Source: Novosphingobium sp.
GTDB taxonomy: Bacteria > Pseudomonadota > Alphaproteobacteria > Sphingomonadales > Sphingomonadaceae
Length of the DNA: 64,000 nt
NCBI RefSeq assembly: GCF_030696665.1
Contig: NZ_JAUYRV010000028.1
Span: forward strand, 124,001 to 188,000
Direction: 5' to 3'
Shown: one piece after another, positions 9,203-18,017 of the stretch
Numbering within the stretch: position 1 is the stretch's first letter
Layout: every line of letters begins with the position of its first letter
Position numbers and translations under genes: made by a program
Notes under the pieces: model-generated
Seen by the model: only the letters and a program-made list of their open reading frames with translations
The model's database searches: none
Told to the model about the DNA's origin: nothing

Positions 9203-9579
9203 GCTTCACTCCCGACGAAATCCTGCAGGCTGAAATCGCGCTGGCCAAGCTGGGCGGTTTCAACCCGCAGCGCCATATCCTGCTTTGCGCCGGGCCGGAC
9301 AAGGACAAGTGCGCCCCGCGCGAAGTGGGGGACGAGGCCTGGAACTACCTCAAGAAGCGCCTTGGGGAACTGAAGCTGGGCGGCGCGCAGGGCGTGCTGC
9401 GCAACAAGGTTGGCTGCCTGCGCGTGTGCCTCGTCGGGCCGGTCGCGGTCGTCTATCCCGACAACGTGTGGTATCACTCTTGCACCCCGCCGGTGCTGGA
9501 GCGGATCCTGCAGGAACACGTGATCGGCGGCATGCCGGTGGAAGAGTTTCAGCTGAAGCCGCCTGTCTTGGCGGGCTGA
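9199..9579 (+). CDS. Thioredoxin-like [2Fe-2S] ferredoxin domain protein
   Basis: Protein of 126 aa with a thioredoxin-like ferredoxin fold. The spaced cysteines LLCAG...DKCAP and, further on, GCLRVC are the likely cluster ligands. The region near [12 protein letters not shown] is typical of the family. It starts with GTG overlapping the peptidase stop (GTGA) and ends 3 bp before the convergent GntR gene. The electron partner is unknown. Being coupled to an exported peptidase is probably positional rather than functional. Confidence 0.85.
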   Translation: MSFTPDEILQAEIALAKLGGFNPQRHILLCAGPDKDKCAPREVGDEAWNYLKKRLGELKLGGAQGVLRNKVGCLRVCLVGPVAVVYPDNVWYHSCTPPVLERILQEHVIGGMPVEEFQLKPPVLAG

Positions 9580-9582
9580 CGG

Positions 9583-10224
9583 TTATCCCCGCATCGCGCG
9601 GTAGACACTGGCGGCGCGGCGGATGTGCGTGTTGGCCAATGCGCGCGCCCAGTCTTCATCGCGGGTTTCGAAAGCTCTGACCAGATCGCGGTGGTCGCGC
9701 TGGCTCTGCTCCATATCCGCGCGGGCATATTGTTCTGCCGTGCGGTGGACGACGATCTGGCTGACCACAAACTTCATCAATTGCGCCAGCCGTTCGGATT
9801 GTGCAGCAGCGAGGATGACCGCGTGAAAATGGCGGTTGCCTTCGACAAAGCCCGAAACGTCCGGCCCGTCGGTGTCGGCAATGGCGCGATCGATGAAATC
9901 GCAGTGCGCGCGCAATTGTATGATCTGTTCGTCCGAGATCAGCCGTGCAGCACGGGCGGCGCAGTGGCTTTCCAGCATGGCGCGCAGGCTGAACAGTTCT
10001 TCCTCGTCCTCATCGGACCAGACCGGCACGAAGACGCGGTTGGTGTCCGAACGCTGGAGCAGCATTTCGCTGACCAGTTCTGCGATGGCCTCTCGCACCG
10101 GCGTGCGGGACAGACCGCATAACTGCGCGAATTCATCTTCAGTAACGAACTGCCCTGCGGGAAAGTGCCCCGATAGAATCCCAGCGCGAATCTTGCGGTA
10201 GGCTTCCTGCGAGGCTTTGGACAC
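9583..10224 (-). CDS. GntR-family transcriptional regulator, FadR/FCD subfamily
   Basis: Repressor-type DNA-binding protein. The N-terminal winged helix-turn-helix (about residues 1-70) includes EDEFAQLCGLSRTPVREAI. The C-terminal all-helical FCD domain carries the His-containing motifs NRHFHAVI, QRDHRDLV and ALANTHIRR, the usual metal and effector site. The track starts at 10305. I place the start at the GTG at 10224 because CAGGAG lies 5 nt before it. It sits 58 bp downstream of the TBDR on the same strand and most likely controls the divergent TBDR and HMGL-HyuAB-CaiB operons. The palindrome TTGTATACAA at 12928 fits the FadR-type operator style. The effector is unknown but is probably an organic acid or CoA ester of that pathway. 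Confidence 0.9.
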   Translation of the reverse strand: MSKASQEAYRKIRAGILSGHFPAGQFVTEDEFAQLCGLSRTPVREAIAELVSEMLLQRSDTNRVFVPVWSDEDEEELFSLRAMLESHCAARAARLISDEQIIQLRAHCDFIDRAIADTDGPDVSGFVEGNRHFHAVILAAAQSERLAQLMKFVVSQIVVHRTAEQYARADMEQSQRDHRDLVRAFETRDEDWARALANTHIRRAASVYRAMRG

Positions 10225-10282
10225 GGCTGCTCCTGTATCAATCGGGAGGGTCGCGCATCCGCGCCCCTCCCCCGTCCTCTCA

Positions 10283-12811
10283 TCAGAACGTTGCGCCCAC
10301 TTCAACCCCGATCAGGCGGCGCGCGCCCGGCGTAATGAACGATCCGCCGAATTCAATCGCCGGAATGGCCTCGGAAATATAGCGGCGGTCCAGCAGGTTT
10401 TCAGCAAACACGGCAATGCGATAGCGCTCCAGATTGATCCCCGCGCGCAAATTCAGCACACCAAAGGCATCGCGCTGCGCCACGTCATAACGGGCATTGC
10501 CCACAAAACCGGGAGCTGCCAGCGCCGAGATCGGCAGCAGAGCCGAAAAGATCGTCGGCCGCTCCTGATCCTGCACCGAATGGAACCACGTTGGCCCGGT
10601 GATACGATAATCGGCGCGGAACAGCAGCTTGGCGCTATCCGTCAGCGGTGCGTTGATTTCGGAGCCGAGATTCAACGTCCAGTCGGCGGTGTAAGGCGAT
10701 TTGTTGCCAACGGTGTAGGGGCGCGAGGCGTTCTTCTTGATTTCGCTGTCGGTGACGTTGAACGAGCCGAAGACCTTCCAGCCATCGACGATCTTGCCCG
10801 TCAGGTTGATCTCCGCACCCTTGATATCGACACGGTCGATGTTCGATACCACGCGCAGCAGGCCAAAGCTTCCGACAAAGAATTCGAAGAACTGCAGGTC
10901 CGTGACTCGGGTGTAGTATCCGGCCAGATCGAAGGTGATCCGCCCGTCCCACAGCTCGCCTTTGACGCCCGCTTCGAACGCGCTCGACCGCTCCTTGCGG
11001 TAAAGGTCGTTGATCGTCACGTCGGCGTCGATTGTGCCCGGTGTCACGCCATCGTTGAAGCTGGCGTTGACCACAGCAGACGAGCCTTGGTTGTTGAAAC
11101 CGCCCGATTTGAAGCCAATGCCCCAGTTGGCATAGATGTTCAGGTCAGGTGTCGGCCGGAAGCTGAGCGTAACCTTGGGCTGGAGCTGTTTGAACGTGGC
11201 GTTCTTCGCCACGAACGGACCGAACGCGAGGCCCGGATTGATCGGTCCGCCGGTGAACGGGTCCAACACATTGGGCACGAGCGAGTTGGCAGCGCGGTCC
11301 TCGATGTCATAGCGCAGCGCAAGTCCGGCGGTGAACTGGTCCGATGGCTTCCACTCGGTGGAACCAAAAGCGGCATAGACATTCGTGCTAAACTTGTCGG
11401 CCAGAAGCAGCGAGGTCGGATTGGCCGAATTGGGCGCGTTATAAAGCTGCTTGATCACGCCTTGCCCGGTGTCGGCACCAAGGCTGACGCCGGTCTTACG
11501 GTCGATATGCAGGTAATAGGCACCCAGTTGCCAAGTCAGCGGGCCATCGGTGCTGGATAGCAGGCGCACCTCGGCGCTGATGTCTTCCTGCTGGCGCAAC
11601 TGGTACTGCGTGCCGTCGCAGGTCGTCGGGCTGTAAGGACCGAAGGTGGAGCCGTTGGCAGGGGCAAAGATGAACGGCACCGGGATGGCGCCGATGCCTC
11701 CCGGCGGATTGACCGGGAAGCCGGTGAGCGCCGCCGTGCTGGCAAAGCAGCTGTTCACCGAACTGGCAACGGCGGGGTTGGCGGCGCTGATGAAGCGCGC
11801 AAAGTCTGCCGACGTTCCATCGGCGACCAGGTCTTGGTCGGTATCGGAATAAAGCGCCCAAGCGGCCACTTTCATGCCATTGCCGAATTCGTGGTCCAGC
11901 TTGATCGAGGCGTCGATGCTCTTCTGGTCGTTGGTGGCGCGGATGTTGTTGTAGAAGTTGAAGGGGTGCTTGTTCACGTCCTCGTAGAATGCACCACCGA
12001 ACAGCGGCAGGTGGAACGCGGCGTTGAACGGCAGCGAGGCGCCCTTGAACTCGGCATAGCGAGCCTTCACGTCAAGCTGCGTCGACGTGCCCTGCCCGAG
12101 CATCACGCGGCCATCGACGGCCCAGTTTTCCTTGTCGTCGACCGTCTTGGTGTTGTTCAGGAAGGTGTTGCGCCACCAACCGTCGGTGGTGAAGTAGTAG
12201 CCTGAGAGAACAAAGCCAGCGTTCTCGCCCAGCGGTCCGGCGATGTGCGCGGTCGCCTCATAAGTCGCCTCGTTGGCGTAGGAAGCGCGCAAGCCACCGG
12301 TCAGCGTATCGGTGGGCTTCATCGTCTGCAGCACGATGGCACCGGCTGCGGCGTTGCGGCCATAAAGCGCGCCTTGCGGGCCTTTGAGGATTTCGACCTG
12401 CGTCAGCGTGCCCTGCGGCTGGTTCAATTGCGCGGTGTTGGTCTTGAGGATGCCGTCAACGACCAGCGCAACCGAGCTTTCGGCATCGCGCGCGCCGTTG
12501 ATGCCGCGAATGTTGATCTGGGTGTCACCCGCCTCGGCGGTGCCGGTAACGATGGTGACGCCGGGGGTGAGCTGGGTAAAGTCCTCGGCCTTGACGGCGC
12601 CGGTGTTTTGCAACGCGCTGGCGGTGAGGACCGAGACGGAGGCCGGCACATCTTGCAACCGCTCATTCTGGCGGCGGGCGGTGACGATGATGGCATCGCC
12701 CTCTTCCTGAGCGGCGGCGGTATCCTGAGCGGATTCCTGCGCAAAAGACGGCGTGGCCGCAGCCAGCAGACCGAGTGCAGCGGTATTCAGCAGAAAACGG
12801 TTGGCACGCAT
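10283..12811 (-). CDS. TonB-dependent receptor of the HyuAB/CaiB catabolic island
   Basis: Outer-membrane beta-barrel importer of 842 aa. A signal peptide (MRANRFLLNTAALGLLAAA, cut after SFA) is followed by a TonB-box-like segment (DAIIVTARRQ). A plug domain (about residues 40-170, with QINIRGI and ILKGPQGALYGRNA) and a C-terminal 22-strand barrel ending in aromatic VGATF come next. The track ORF begins at 13252, but the signal peptide and the GGGAGG ribosome-binding site fix the start at 12811. The gene diverges from the catabolic operon and precedes the GntR gene. I infer that it imports the substrate, or a conjugate of it, for the HyuAB pathway. It is not a recognisable siderophore receptor. 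Confidence 0.93.
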   Translation of the reverse strand: MRANRFLLNTAALGLLAAATPSFAQESAQDTAAAQEEGDAIIVTARRQNERLQDVPASVSVLTASALQNTGAVKAEDFTQLTPGVTIVTGTAEAGDTQINIRGINGARDAESSVALVVDGILKTNTAQLNQPQGTLTQVEILKGPQGALYGRNAAAGAIVLQTMKPTDTLTGGLRASYANEATYEATAHIAGPLGENAGFVLSGYYFTTDGWWRNTFLNNTKTVDDKENWAVDGRVMLGQGTSTQLDVKARYAEFKGASLPFNAAFHLPLFGGAFYEDVNKHPFNFYNNIRATNDQKSIDASIKLDHEFGNGMKVAAWALYSDTDQDLVADGTSADFARFISAANPAVASSVNSCFASTAALTGFPVNPPGGIGAIPVPFIFAPANGSTFGPYSPTTCDGTQYQLRQQEDISAEVRLLSSTDGPLTWQLGAYYLHIDRKTGVSLGADTGQGVIKQLYNAPNSANPTSLLLADKFSTNVYAAFGSTEWKPSDQFTAGLALRYDIEDRAANSLVPNVLDPFTGGPINPGLAFGPFVAKNATFKQLQPKVTLSFRPTPDLNIYANWGIGFKSGGFNNQGSSAVVNASFNDGVTPGTIDADVTINDLYRKERSSAFEAGVKGELWDGRITFDLAGYYTRVTDLQFFEFFVGSFGLLRVVSNIDRVDIKGAEINLTGKIVDGWKVFGSFNVTDSEIKKNASRPYTVGNKSPYTADWTLNLGSEINAPLTDSAKLLFRADYRITGPTWFHSVQDQERPTIFSALLPISALAAPGFVGNARYDVAQRDAFGVLNLRAGINLERYRIAVFAENLLDRRYISEAIPAIEFGGSFITPGARRLIGVEVGATF

Positions 12812-12927
12812 TTTCAAACCTCCCTGATGGTTCGACGTCGCTGGTCTGGTTACGACCTGATATGGTTTCCGCGCACGCTTGGGCTTTTGCCCCCCTCTTG
12901 ACGCACGCTTGTGACGCAGGCAGCTTA

Positions 12928-12937
12928 TTGTATACAA
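12928..12937. promoter_or_regulatory. Putative GntR/FadR-type operator palindrome
   Basis: TTGTATACAA is a perfect 10-bp palindrome with the GT..AC core common to FadR-subfamily operators. It lies in the 271-bp divergent region between the TBDR and the HMGL-like gene, about 115 bp from the TBDR start and about 145 bp from the HMGL start. One site could control both directions. Only one clear copy was seen. Confidence 0.55.
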
Positions 12938-13082
12938 AGCATCTGGGTCAAGGCACTTGCAAACATGCACTATCGGGTATGTTTCGGGGGTGTAGGCATT
13001 GAACGCAGAGTTTTTTTGAATACCAAGTGAGACGGAAAACCATGATTCCCGACCGAACGCACATCCTTTGTCGAGCACGGCC

Positions 13083-14009
13083 ATGAGCCCGCCAATCAGC
13101 CGCCGGGCGATCACGTTCGTCGAGGTTGGCCCGCGTGACGGGCTGCAGAACGAGAAGACGTTGATTGGGACGGCGGACAAGCTGGAACTGGTCCGGCGTA
13201 GCATCGCAGCGGGTGCAAAGCGGATCGAGGTGACCAGCTTCGTCAATCCCAAGCGCGTGCCGCAGATGGCCGATGCCGATGAGGTGTGCGCCGGACTGCC
13301 GGACGTGGAGGGGGTGAGCTACATCGGCCTCGTGCTGAATGCGCGCGGAGCGGAGCGGGCCATTGCTACAGGCCGCCTGCACGAACTGGGCGCGGTGTGT
13401 GTTTCAACCGATGGCTTTGCGATTGCCAATCAGGGCCAGACCAGCGACGAATCAGTTGTCGCGGCCAAGGCCATCCTCGCGATGGCAAAGGCTGCCGGGG
13501 TGAAAGGGCAGGCAACCATCGGCGCGGCCTTTGGCTGTCCGTTTGAAGGCGAAGTCAGCCAAGACCGCGTTGTGGCAATGGCTATGTCGCTTGCACAAGC
13601 CAACCCCATCGAAATTGCACTGGCTGACACGATTGGCGTGGCTGATCCGGCGCATGTGTCGCGCCTTGTGCGCCGCGTGGTGGAAGCCATCGGTCCCATC
13701 CCGGTGCGCGTCCATTTCCACAACACGCGCGGCACCGGCATCGCCAATGTCTGGGCGGCGATAGAGGCAGGGGCCACGGTGGTGGACGCTGCGCTGGGCG
13801 GCCTTGGCGGTTGCCCCTTTGCGCCGGGTGCGGCGGGCAATGTGTCTAGCGAAGACGTGGTTTACATGCTCCACCGCGCCGGGGTTGAAACCGCCATGGA
13901 CCTGCCCGCGCTGATCGAAGCCAACCATTGGCTTGCCGAAGTGATGGGCCGCAAACTTCCCGGAATGGTGGCGCAAGCGCCAGCCTTTCCGAAACCTGTT
14001 CAGGAGTAA
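13083..14009 (+). CDS. HMG-CoA lyase-like (HMGL/DRE-TIM) protein
   Basis: Aldol-type lyase that cleaves 3-hydroxyacyl-CoA esters, in the family of hydroxymethylglutaryl-CoA lyase. Visible motifs are VEVGPRDGLQNE (catalytic Arg-Asp), SFVNPKRVPQ, VHFHNTRGTG (metal-binding His pair) and GLGGCPFAPGAAGN (catalytic Cys). The 308-aa length is normal. The ATG at 13083 begins MSPPISRRA. The track's TTG at 13068 is weaker. First gene of the four-gene plus-strand operon, 6 bp before hyuA. Because it sits with a CaiB-type transferase, the true substrate could be a citramalyl-CoA or related ester rather than HMG-CoA. R-citramalyl-CoA lyase of Chloroflexus is, to my memory, an HMGL-type enzyme paired with such a transferase. 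Confidence 0.88.
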   Translation: MSPPISRRAITFVEVGPRDGLQNEKTLIGTADKLELVRRSIAAGAKRIEVTSFVNPKRVPQMADADEVCAGLPDVEGVSYIGLVLNARGAERAIATGRLHELGAVCVSTDGFAIANQGQTSDESVVAAKAILAMAKAAGVKGQATIGAAFGCPFEGEVSQDRVVAMAMSLAQANPIEIALADTIGVADPAHVSRLVRRVVEAIGPIPVRVHFHNTRGTGIANVWAAIEAGATVVDAALGGLGGCPFAPGAAGNVSSEDVVYMLHRAGVETAMDLPALIEANHWLAEVMGRKLPGMVAQAPAFPKPVQE

Positions 14010-14015
14010 CAACAG

Positions 14016-16064
14016 ATGGGTTATCGCCTTGGCGTGGATGTGGGCGGCACGTTTACCGACCTTCTGCTGTTCGACACGGCATCGAGCGCGTTCTGGCGGC
14101 ACAAGACGCCATCAACGCCGCACGACAGCTCGGAGGGTATCCTGAACGGCGTCACCGCGATCTGCGCGAAGGCGGGGATCGGGGCAGGGGACATTGACTA
14201 TTTCCTGCACGGCACGACCGTTGCGACCAACGCCGTGCTGGAAGGCAAAGGCGCACGGGTCGGCCTCGTGGCGACCGAGGGCTATCGCCACGTCATGCAG
14301 ATCGCGCGCAGCTTTGTGCCGGGAGGCCTTGCCGGATGGATTGTCTGGCCCAAGCCGCAGCCGCTTGCCGCGATGGAAGATACAGTGACGATCAAGGGCC
14401 GCATGAGCGCTGACGGCGCGGAAATCCGGCCTATCGACGATGCTGACATCCGCAGCCAGCTTGGCCTGCTGAAGGCCAATGGGGTGGAAGCTCTCACCGT
14501 TAGCCTCATCAACGCCTATACCAACGGCGCGCATGAAAAGCGCGTGGGCGAACTTGCTGCCGAAATCCTGCCGGGCCTGCCCGTGTCACTCAGCCACGAA
14601 GTCCTGCCCGAAATGCAGGAGTACGAGCGCACGTTGACCACCGTGGCCAACGCCGCAGTCCGCCCGATCGTGAGCAAGTATGTGTCGAACCTGCGCTCGC
14701 GCCTTGCCGATGCGGGAATGAACGGAAAGCTCTCGCTGCTGCGCTCAGACGGCGGGCTGATGAGCGCGCAGAAGGCTGAGGAGCATCCGGTCAACATCCT
14801 GATGTCTGGGCCTGCGGGCGGCGTCACCGGCGCGATCTGGGTGGGTCGCAATGCGGGCATCAGGAATATCCTGACGCTCGACGTTGGCGGCACGTCCACT
14901 GACGTTGCCTTGATCGAGAACCTTGAAGCGCGCCGCCAGCGCACGACAGAGGTGGGCCATCTTTCGGTTCGCGCCTCGGCGCTTGATGTGAAGACCGTGG
15001 GCGCAGGCGGCGGGTCCATCGCCTATGTGCCCGAATTGACCGGCGCCTTGCGCGTCGGCCCGCAGAGCGCGGGTGCGGTGCCGGGGCCAGTGGCCTATGG
15101 CAAGGGCGGCACGCTACCGACAGTGACCGATGCGAATGTGGTGCTGGGCTATCTGCCTGAGAACCTGCTGGGCGGCACCTTCAACCTTGACCGCGAAGGT
15201 GCCAAGAAGGCCGTGCAGACCATTGCCGATGCACTGGGCATCGATCTGATGGCTGCAGCGCGCGGGATCATCGATATCGTGAACGAGAACATGTTCGGCG
15301 CGCTGCGCATGATTTCGGTGCAGCAGGGCTATGACCCGCGTGACTTTGCGCTGATGGGCTTTGGTGGAGCAGGTCCGCTTCATGTGAACGCCGTGGCGCG
15401 GCTTATGGGGTCATGGCCTGCAATCTCGCCGGTCAGCCCCGGCGTGCTTTGCGCGCTGGGCGATGCGACAACGCGCATGCGCACCGAAACCGCGCGGTCA
15501 TTCAGCCGCCTTGCCAGCCAGACCGAAGCGGCGGATCTTGTCGCGATACTTGAGGAAATGGCGGCGCAGACCCGCGCCGAACTCGTGGCAGATGGCGTGC
15601 CGGAGGATGAAATCACCAGCGCGTTCGAGGTCGATGTCCGTTATGCAGGCCAGGCCTTCGAAGTGCCGCTGACGATCACTGCCGACGTTCTGAACGCCGA
15701 TGGCATTGCCGGAATCCTCGCCCGCTTCGATGCAGAGCACAAACGCCTGTTCACTTTCAACATGGAAACCCCGCACGAGATCGTGAACTTGCGCGCGGTC
15801 GCTATGGGCCGTGCGCTTGATCTGCCCGCAGCGGAACTGGAGAAGGGGGACGGCAACCCGATTGCTGCAAAGATGCGCGACCACGTGCTGTGGATGGACG
15901 GCCGCGAGCAGCCTGCGGTGATCTATGACCGCGCCAAGCTGCGCGCCGGAGACGTGATTCCCGGCCCCGCCATTGTCTGTGAAATGGATTCGACCACGCT
16001 GATCGAATCCGGCTGCACCGGCATTGTCGACGCTGTCGGCAACATCCTGATCAACTTGAAGTGA
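14016..16064 (+). CDS. Hydantoinase/oxoprolinase family subunit A (HyuA)
   Basis: ATP-using subunit of the hydantoinase/oxoprolinase superfamily, which also includes lactamases and acetone or acetophenone carboxylases. Two ASKHA-type phosphate-binding motifs are visible: DVGGTFTD at the N-terminus (Hydant_A_N) and DVGGTSTD mid-protein (Hydantoinase_A). The C-terminal domain is present, and 682 aa is the normal length. CAGGAG lies about 9 nt before the ATG. No small carboxylase gamma subunit is found nearby, which argues mildly for an ATP-dependent ring-opening or amide-type reaction over carboxylation. Works with HyuB encoded 64 bp downstream. Confidence 0.9.
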   Translation: MGYRLGVDVGGTFTDLLLFDTASSAFWRHKTPSTPHDSSEGILNGVTAICAKAGIGAGDIDYFLHGTTVATNAVLEGKGARVGLVATEGYRHVMQIARSFVPGGLAGWIVWPKPQPLAAMEDTVTIKGRMSADGAEIRPIDDADIRSQLGLLKANGVEALTVSLINAYTNGAHEKRVGELAAEILPGLPVSLSHEVLPEMQEYERTLTTVANAAVRPIVSKYVSNLRSRLADAGMNGKLSLLRSDGGLMSAQKAEEHPVNILMSGPAGGVTGAIWVGRNAGIRNILTLDVGGTSTDVALIENLEARRQRTTEVGHLSVRASALDVKTVGAGGGSIAYVPELTGALRVGPQSAGAVPGPVAYGKGGTLPTVTDANVVLGYLPENLLGGTFNLDREGAKKAVQTIADALGIDLMAAARGIIDIVNENMFGALRMISVQQGYDPRDFALMGFGGAGPLHVNAVARLMGSWPAISPVSPGVLCALGDATTRMRTETARSFSRLASQTEAADLVAILEEMAAQTRAELVADGVPEDEITSAFEVDVRYAGQAFEVPLTITADVLNADGIAGILARFDAEHKRLFTFNMETPHEIVNLRAVAMGRALDLPAAELEKGDGNPIAAKMRDHVLWMDGREQPAVIYDRAKLRAGDVIPGPAIVCEMDSTTLIESGCTGIVDAVGNILINLK

Positions 16065-16068
16065 ACGG

Positions 16069-16104
16069 CCTTCCCCCTCCTTCGTTCGACACGAACGGGG
16101 GTTG
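16069..16104 (+). other. Hairpin in the hyuA-hyuB gap
   Basis: Within CCTTCGTTCGACACGAACGG the arms can form a stem of about 10 bp, including G-U pairs, with loop ACA. It is the only sizeable gap in the operon. It may be an mRNA-stability or attenuation element, but this is inferred from position only. Confidence 0.3.
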
Positions 16105-16128
16105 GGCAGCAATTGATGGAGCATTCTA

Positions 16129-18015
16129 ATGCCCGCACAGATCATCCAGACCAACGAAACGCCCTTCAACCGCATCCCCATCGATCCCGTCACGCTCGAC
16201 ATCATCGAGAACGCGCTGCGCAATGCGCGCATCGAAATGGACGCCACGCTGGTGCGCACCGCGATGTCTCCGGGCATCCGCGAACAGGGCGATGCTTTCC
16301 CCCTGATCGCCGATCACACCGGCAAGATGATCGTCGGCCAGTTCGGCAGCTTCATCGGCGGCTTCCTCGATAACTATGCGGGCACGCTTGAAGACGGCGA
16401 CATGATCTTCCTGTCCGATCCCTATTCGGTCGGCGGCGCGGTCAGCCATTCGAACGACTGGCTGGTGCTGCTGCCGGTGTTCAAGGACGGACGCCTGATC
16501 GCCTATACCTCGATGTTCGGCCACCAGTCCGATATCGGCGGCAAAGTCGTCGGCTCCATGCCGATCAATGCGCGGTCGATCTTCGAAGAAGGCGTGCGTA
16601 TCCCGCCGGTGAAGATCTGGAAGAAGGGCGAATACAACGAAGACCTGATCCGCCTCGTCATGCACCAGACGCGCAAGCCCGATTGGTGCGCGGCCGATCT
16701 CAATGCGCTGATCGCCGCCTGCCGCGTGGCAGCGCGTCGCGTGGTGGAAATGGCCGAGCGCTTTGGCGATGACGTCTATGTCTCGGCCACGCAGGAACTG
16801 CTGGCGCGCAACCACCGCGCGATGAAGGCGCTGATCGGCATGGCCATCGCCGAAGAGCCGGTCAGCTTCGAAGACTACATCTGCGATGATGGCATGGGCT
16901 TTGGCCCTTACAAGATCAAATGCACTATGTGGCGAGAGGACGGCCGGGTGGTCCTCGACTTTGCAGGCACCGATCCGCAATCTGTCGCCTCGATCAACTT
17001 CCTGCTGAACGAGAACATGTTCAAGATGTTCTTCGGCATCTACATGATCATGGTTTTCGATCCGCAAATCCTGTTCAACGACGGGTTCTATGATCTGATC
17101 GACGTGCGCATCCCCGAAGGATCGCTGCTCAAGCCCAAATTCCCTGCCGCGCTATCTGGCCGCACCCATGCACTGGGCCGTATCTTCGATATTCTGGGCG
17201 GATTGCTGGGGCAGAAGACCCCGGAATTCCTCAACGCCGCCGGGTTTTCGTCCAGCCCGCACCTGTTCTACTCGGGCAATGACGAACGCGCGGGCAAGAA
17301 TGCCGAATGGTTCCAGCTGTTCCAGATCGGCTTCGGCGGCATTCCGGGGCGTCCGATGGGCGATGGGCCGGATGGTCACTCGCTGTGGCCGGGCTTTACC
17401 AACGTGCCCAACGAGTTCCTCGAACGCTACTTCCCTATGGTGATTGAGCGTTATGAATGTGAGCCGGATTCGGGCGGCGCAGGCCTGCATCGCGGCGGGA
17501 ACGGCATTCGCATGACCTACCGCTTCCTGTCCAAGGGCACCATCGCGATCCACGATGACCGCTGGTTCGTGCCGCCGTGGGGCGTCAACGGCGGCGAGCC
17601 AGGTGCGCGGGCGCGCAAGATCCTTGAAAAGCCCGATGGCACGCAGACCATTGTTGGCAACAAGGTGGAAGACCTTGAGGTGGAAGCCGGTGACATGCTG
17701 CACTTCATCACGTGGGGCGGCGGTGGCTGGGGTGATGCGTTGGCGCGCGATCCGGCGCTGGTCGGGCTTGAGATCCGGCAGGGGCTGATCACGGCACAAG
17801 GTGCGCGGGCCTATGGCGTGATCGCTAATGACCACGGTGTGGTCAATATCGAAGCGAGCGAGGCACTGCGCGCGGAAATGCGCGAGGCTCGCGGTGAATT
17901 GCCGCTGTTCAATTATGGCCCGGGCATAGAAATGCTGCGTGCCAATTGTGAAGCGGAAACCGGCCTGCCTGCGCCGATCCAACCCGAATGGCCGCTATTG
18001 GAAGCGGCGGAGTGA
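16129..18015 (+). CDS. Hydantoinase/oxoprolinase family subunit B (HyuB)
   Basis: Metal-binding catalytic subunit of the Hydantoinase_B family (PF02538), expected to act as a complex with HyuA. The N-terminal stretch DPVTLDIIENALRNARIEMD is family-typical. Also seen are REQGDAFPLI, DGDMIFLSDPYSVGGAVSHSND, and the Gly-rich GGAGLHRGGNG and TWGGGGWGD motifs. The length of 628 aa is somewhat longer than many HyuB proteins, with the extra residues at the C-terminus. It ends 2 bp before the CaiB gene. The real substrate is unknown: candidates are a hydantoin, lactam or imide, or a ketone to be carboxylated. Confidence 0.9.
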   Translation: MPAQIIQTNETPFNRIPIDPVTLDIIENALRNARIEMDATLVRTAMSPGIREQGDAFPLIADHTGKMIVGQFGSFIGGFLDNYAGTLEDGDMIFLSDPYSVGGAVSHSNDWLVLLPVFKDGRLIAYTSMFGHQSDIGGKVVGSMPINARSIFEEGVRIPPVKIWKKGEYNEDLIRLVMHQTRKPDWCAADLNALIAACRVAARRVVEMAERFGDDVYVSATQELLARNHRAMKALIGMAIAEEPVSFEDYICDDGMGFGPYKIKCTMWREDGRVVLDFAGTDPQSVASINFLLNENMFKMFFGIYMIMVFDPQILFNDGFYDLIDVRIPEGSLLKPKFPAALSGRTHALGRIFDILGGLLGQKTPEFLNAAGFSSSPHLFYSGNDERAGKNAEWFQLFQIGFGGIPGRPMGDGPDGHSLWPGFTNVPNEFLERYFPMVIERYECEPDSGGAGLHRGGNGIRMTYRFLSKGTIAIHDDRWFVPPWGVNGGEPGARARKILEKPDGTQTIVGNKVEDLEVEAGDMLHFITWGGGGWGDALARDPALVGLEIRQGLITAQGARAYGVIANDHGVVNIEASEALRAEMREARGELPLFNYGPGIEMLRANCEAETGLPAPIQPEWPLLEAAE

Positions 18016-18017
18016 AG

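Noticed and set aside
10217-11560. 447-aa plus-strand ORF inside the TBDR
   Set aside because: Antisense shadow of the TBDR with no family match that I can see.
13083-14009. Assignment as a plain leucine-pathway HMG-CoA lyase
   Set aside because: No leucine degradation genes such as methylcrotonyl-CoA carboxylase are nearby, while a CoA-transferase and HyuAB are. Kept as HMGL-like only.
16126-17067. 313-aa minus-strand ORF over hyuB
   Set aside because: Antisense shadow of hyuB. The plus-strand frame carries the full HyuB motifs.
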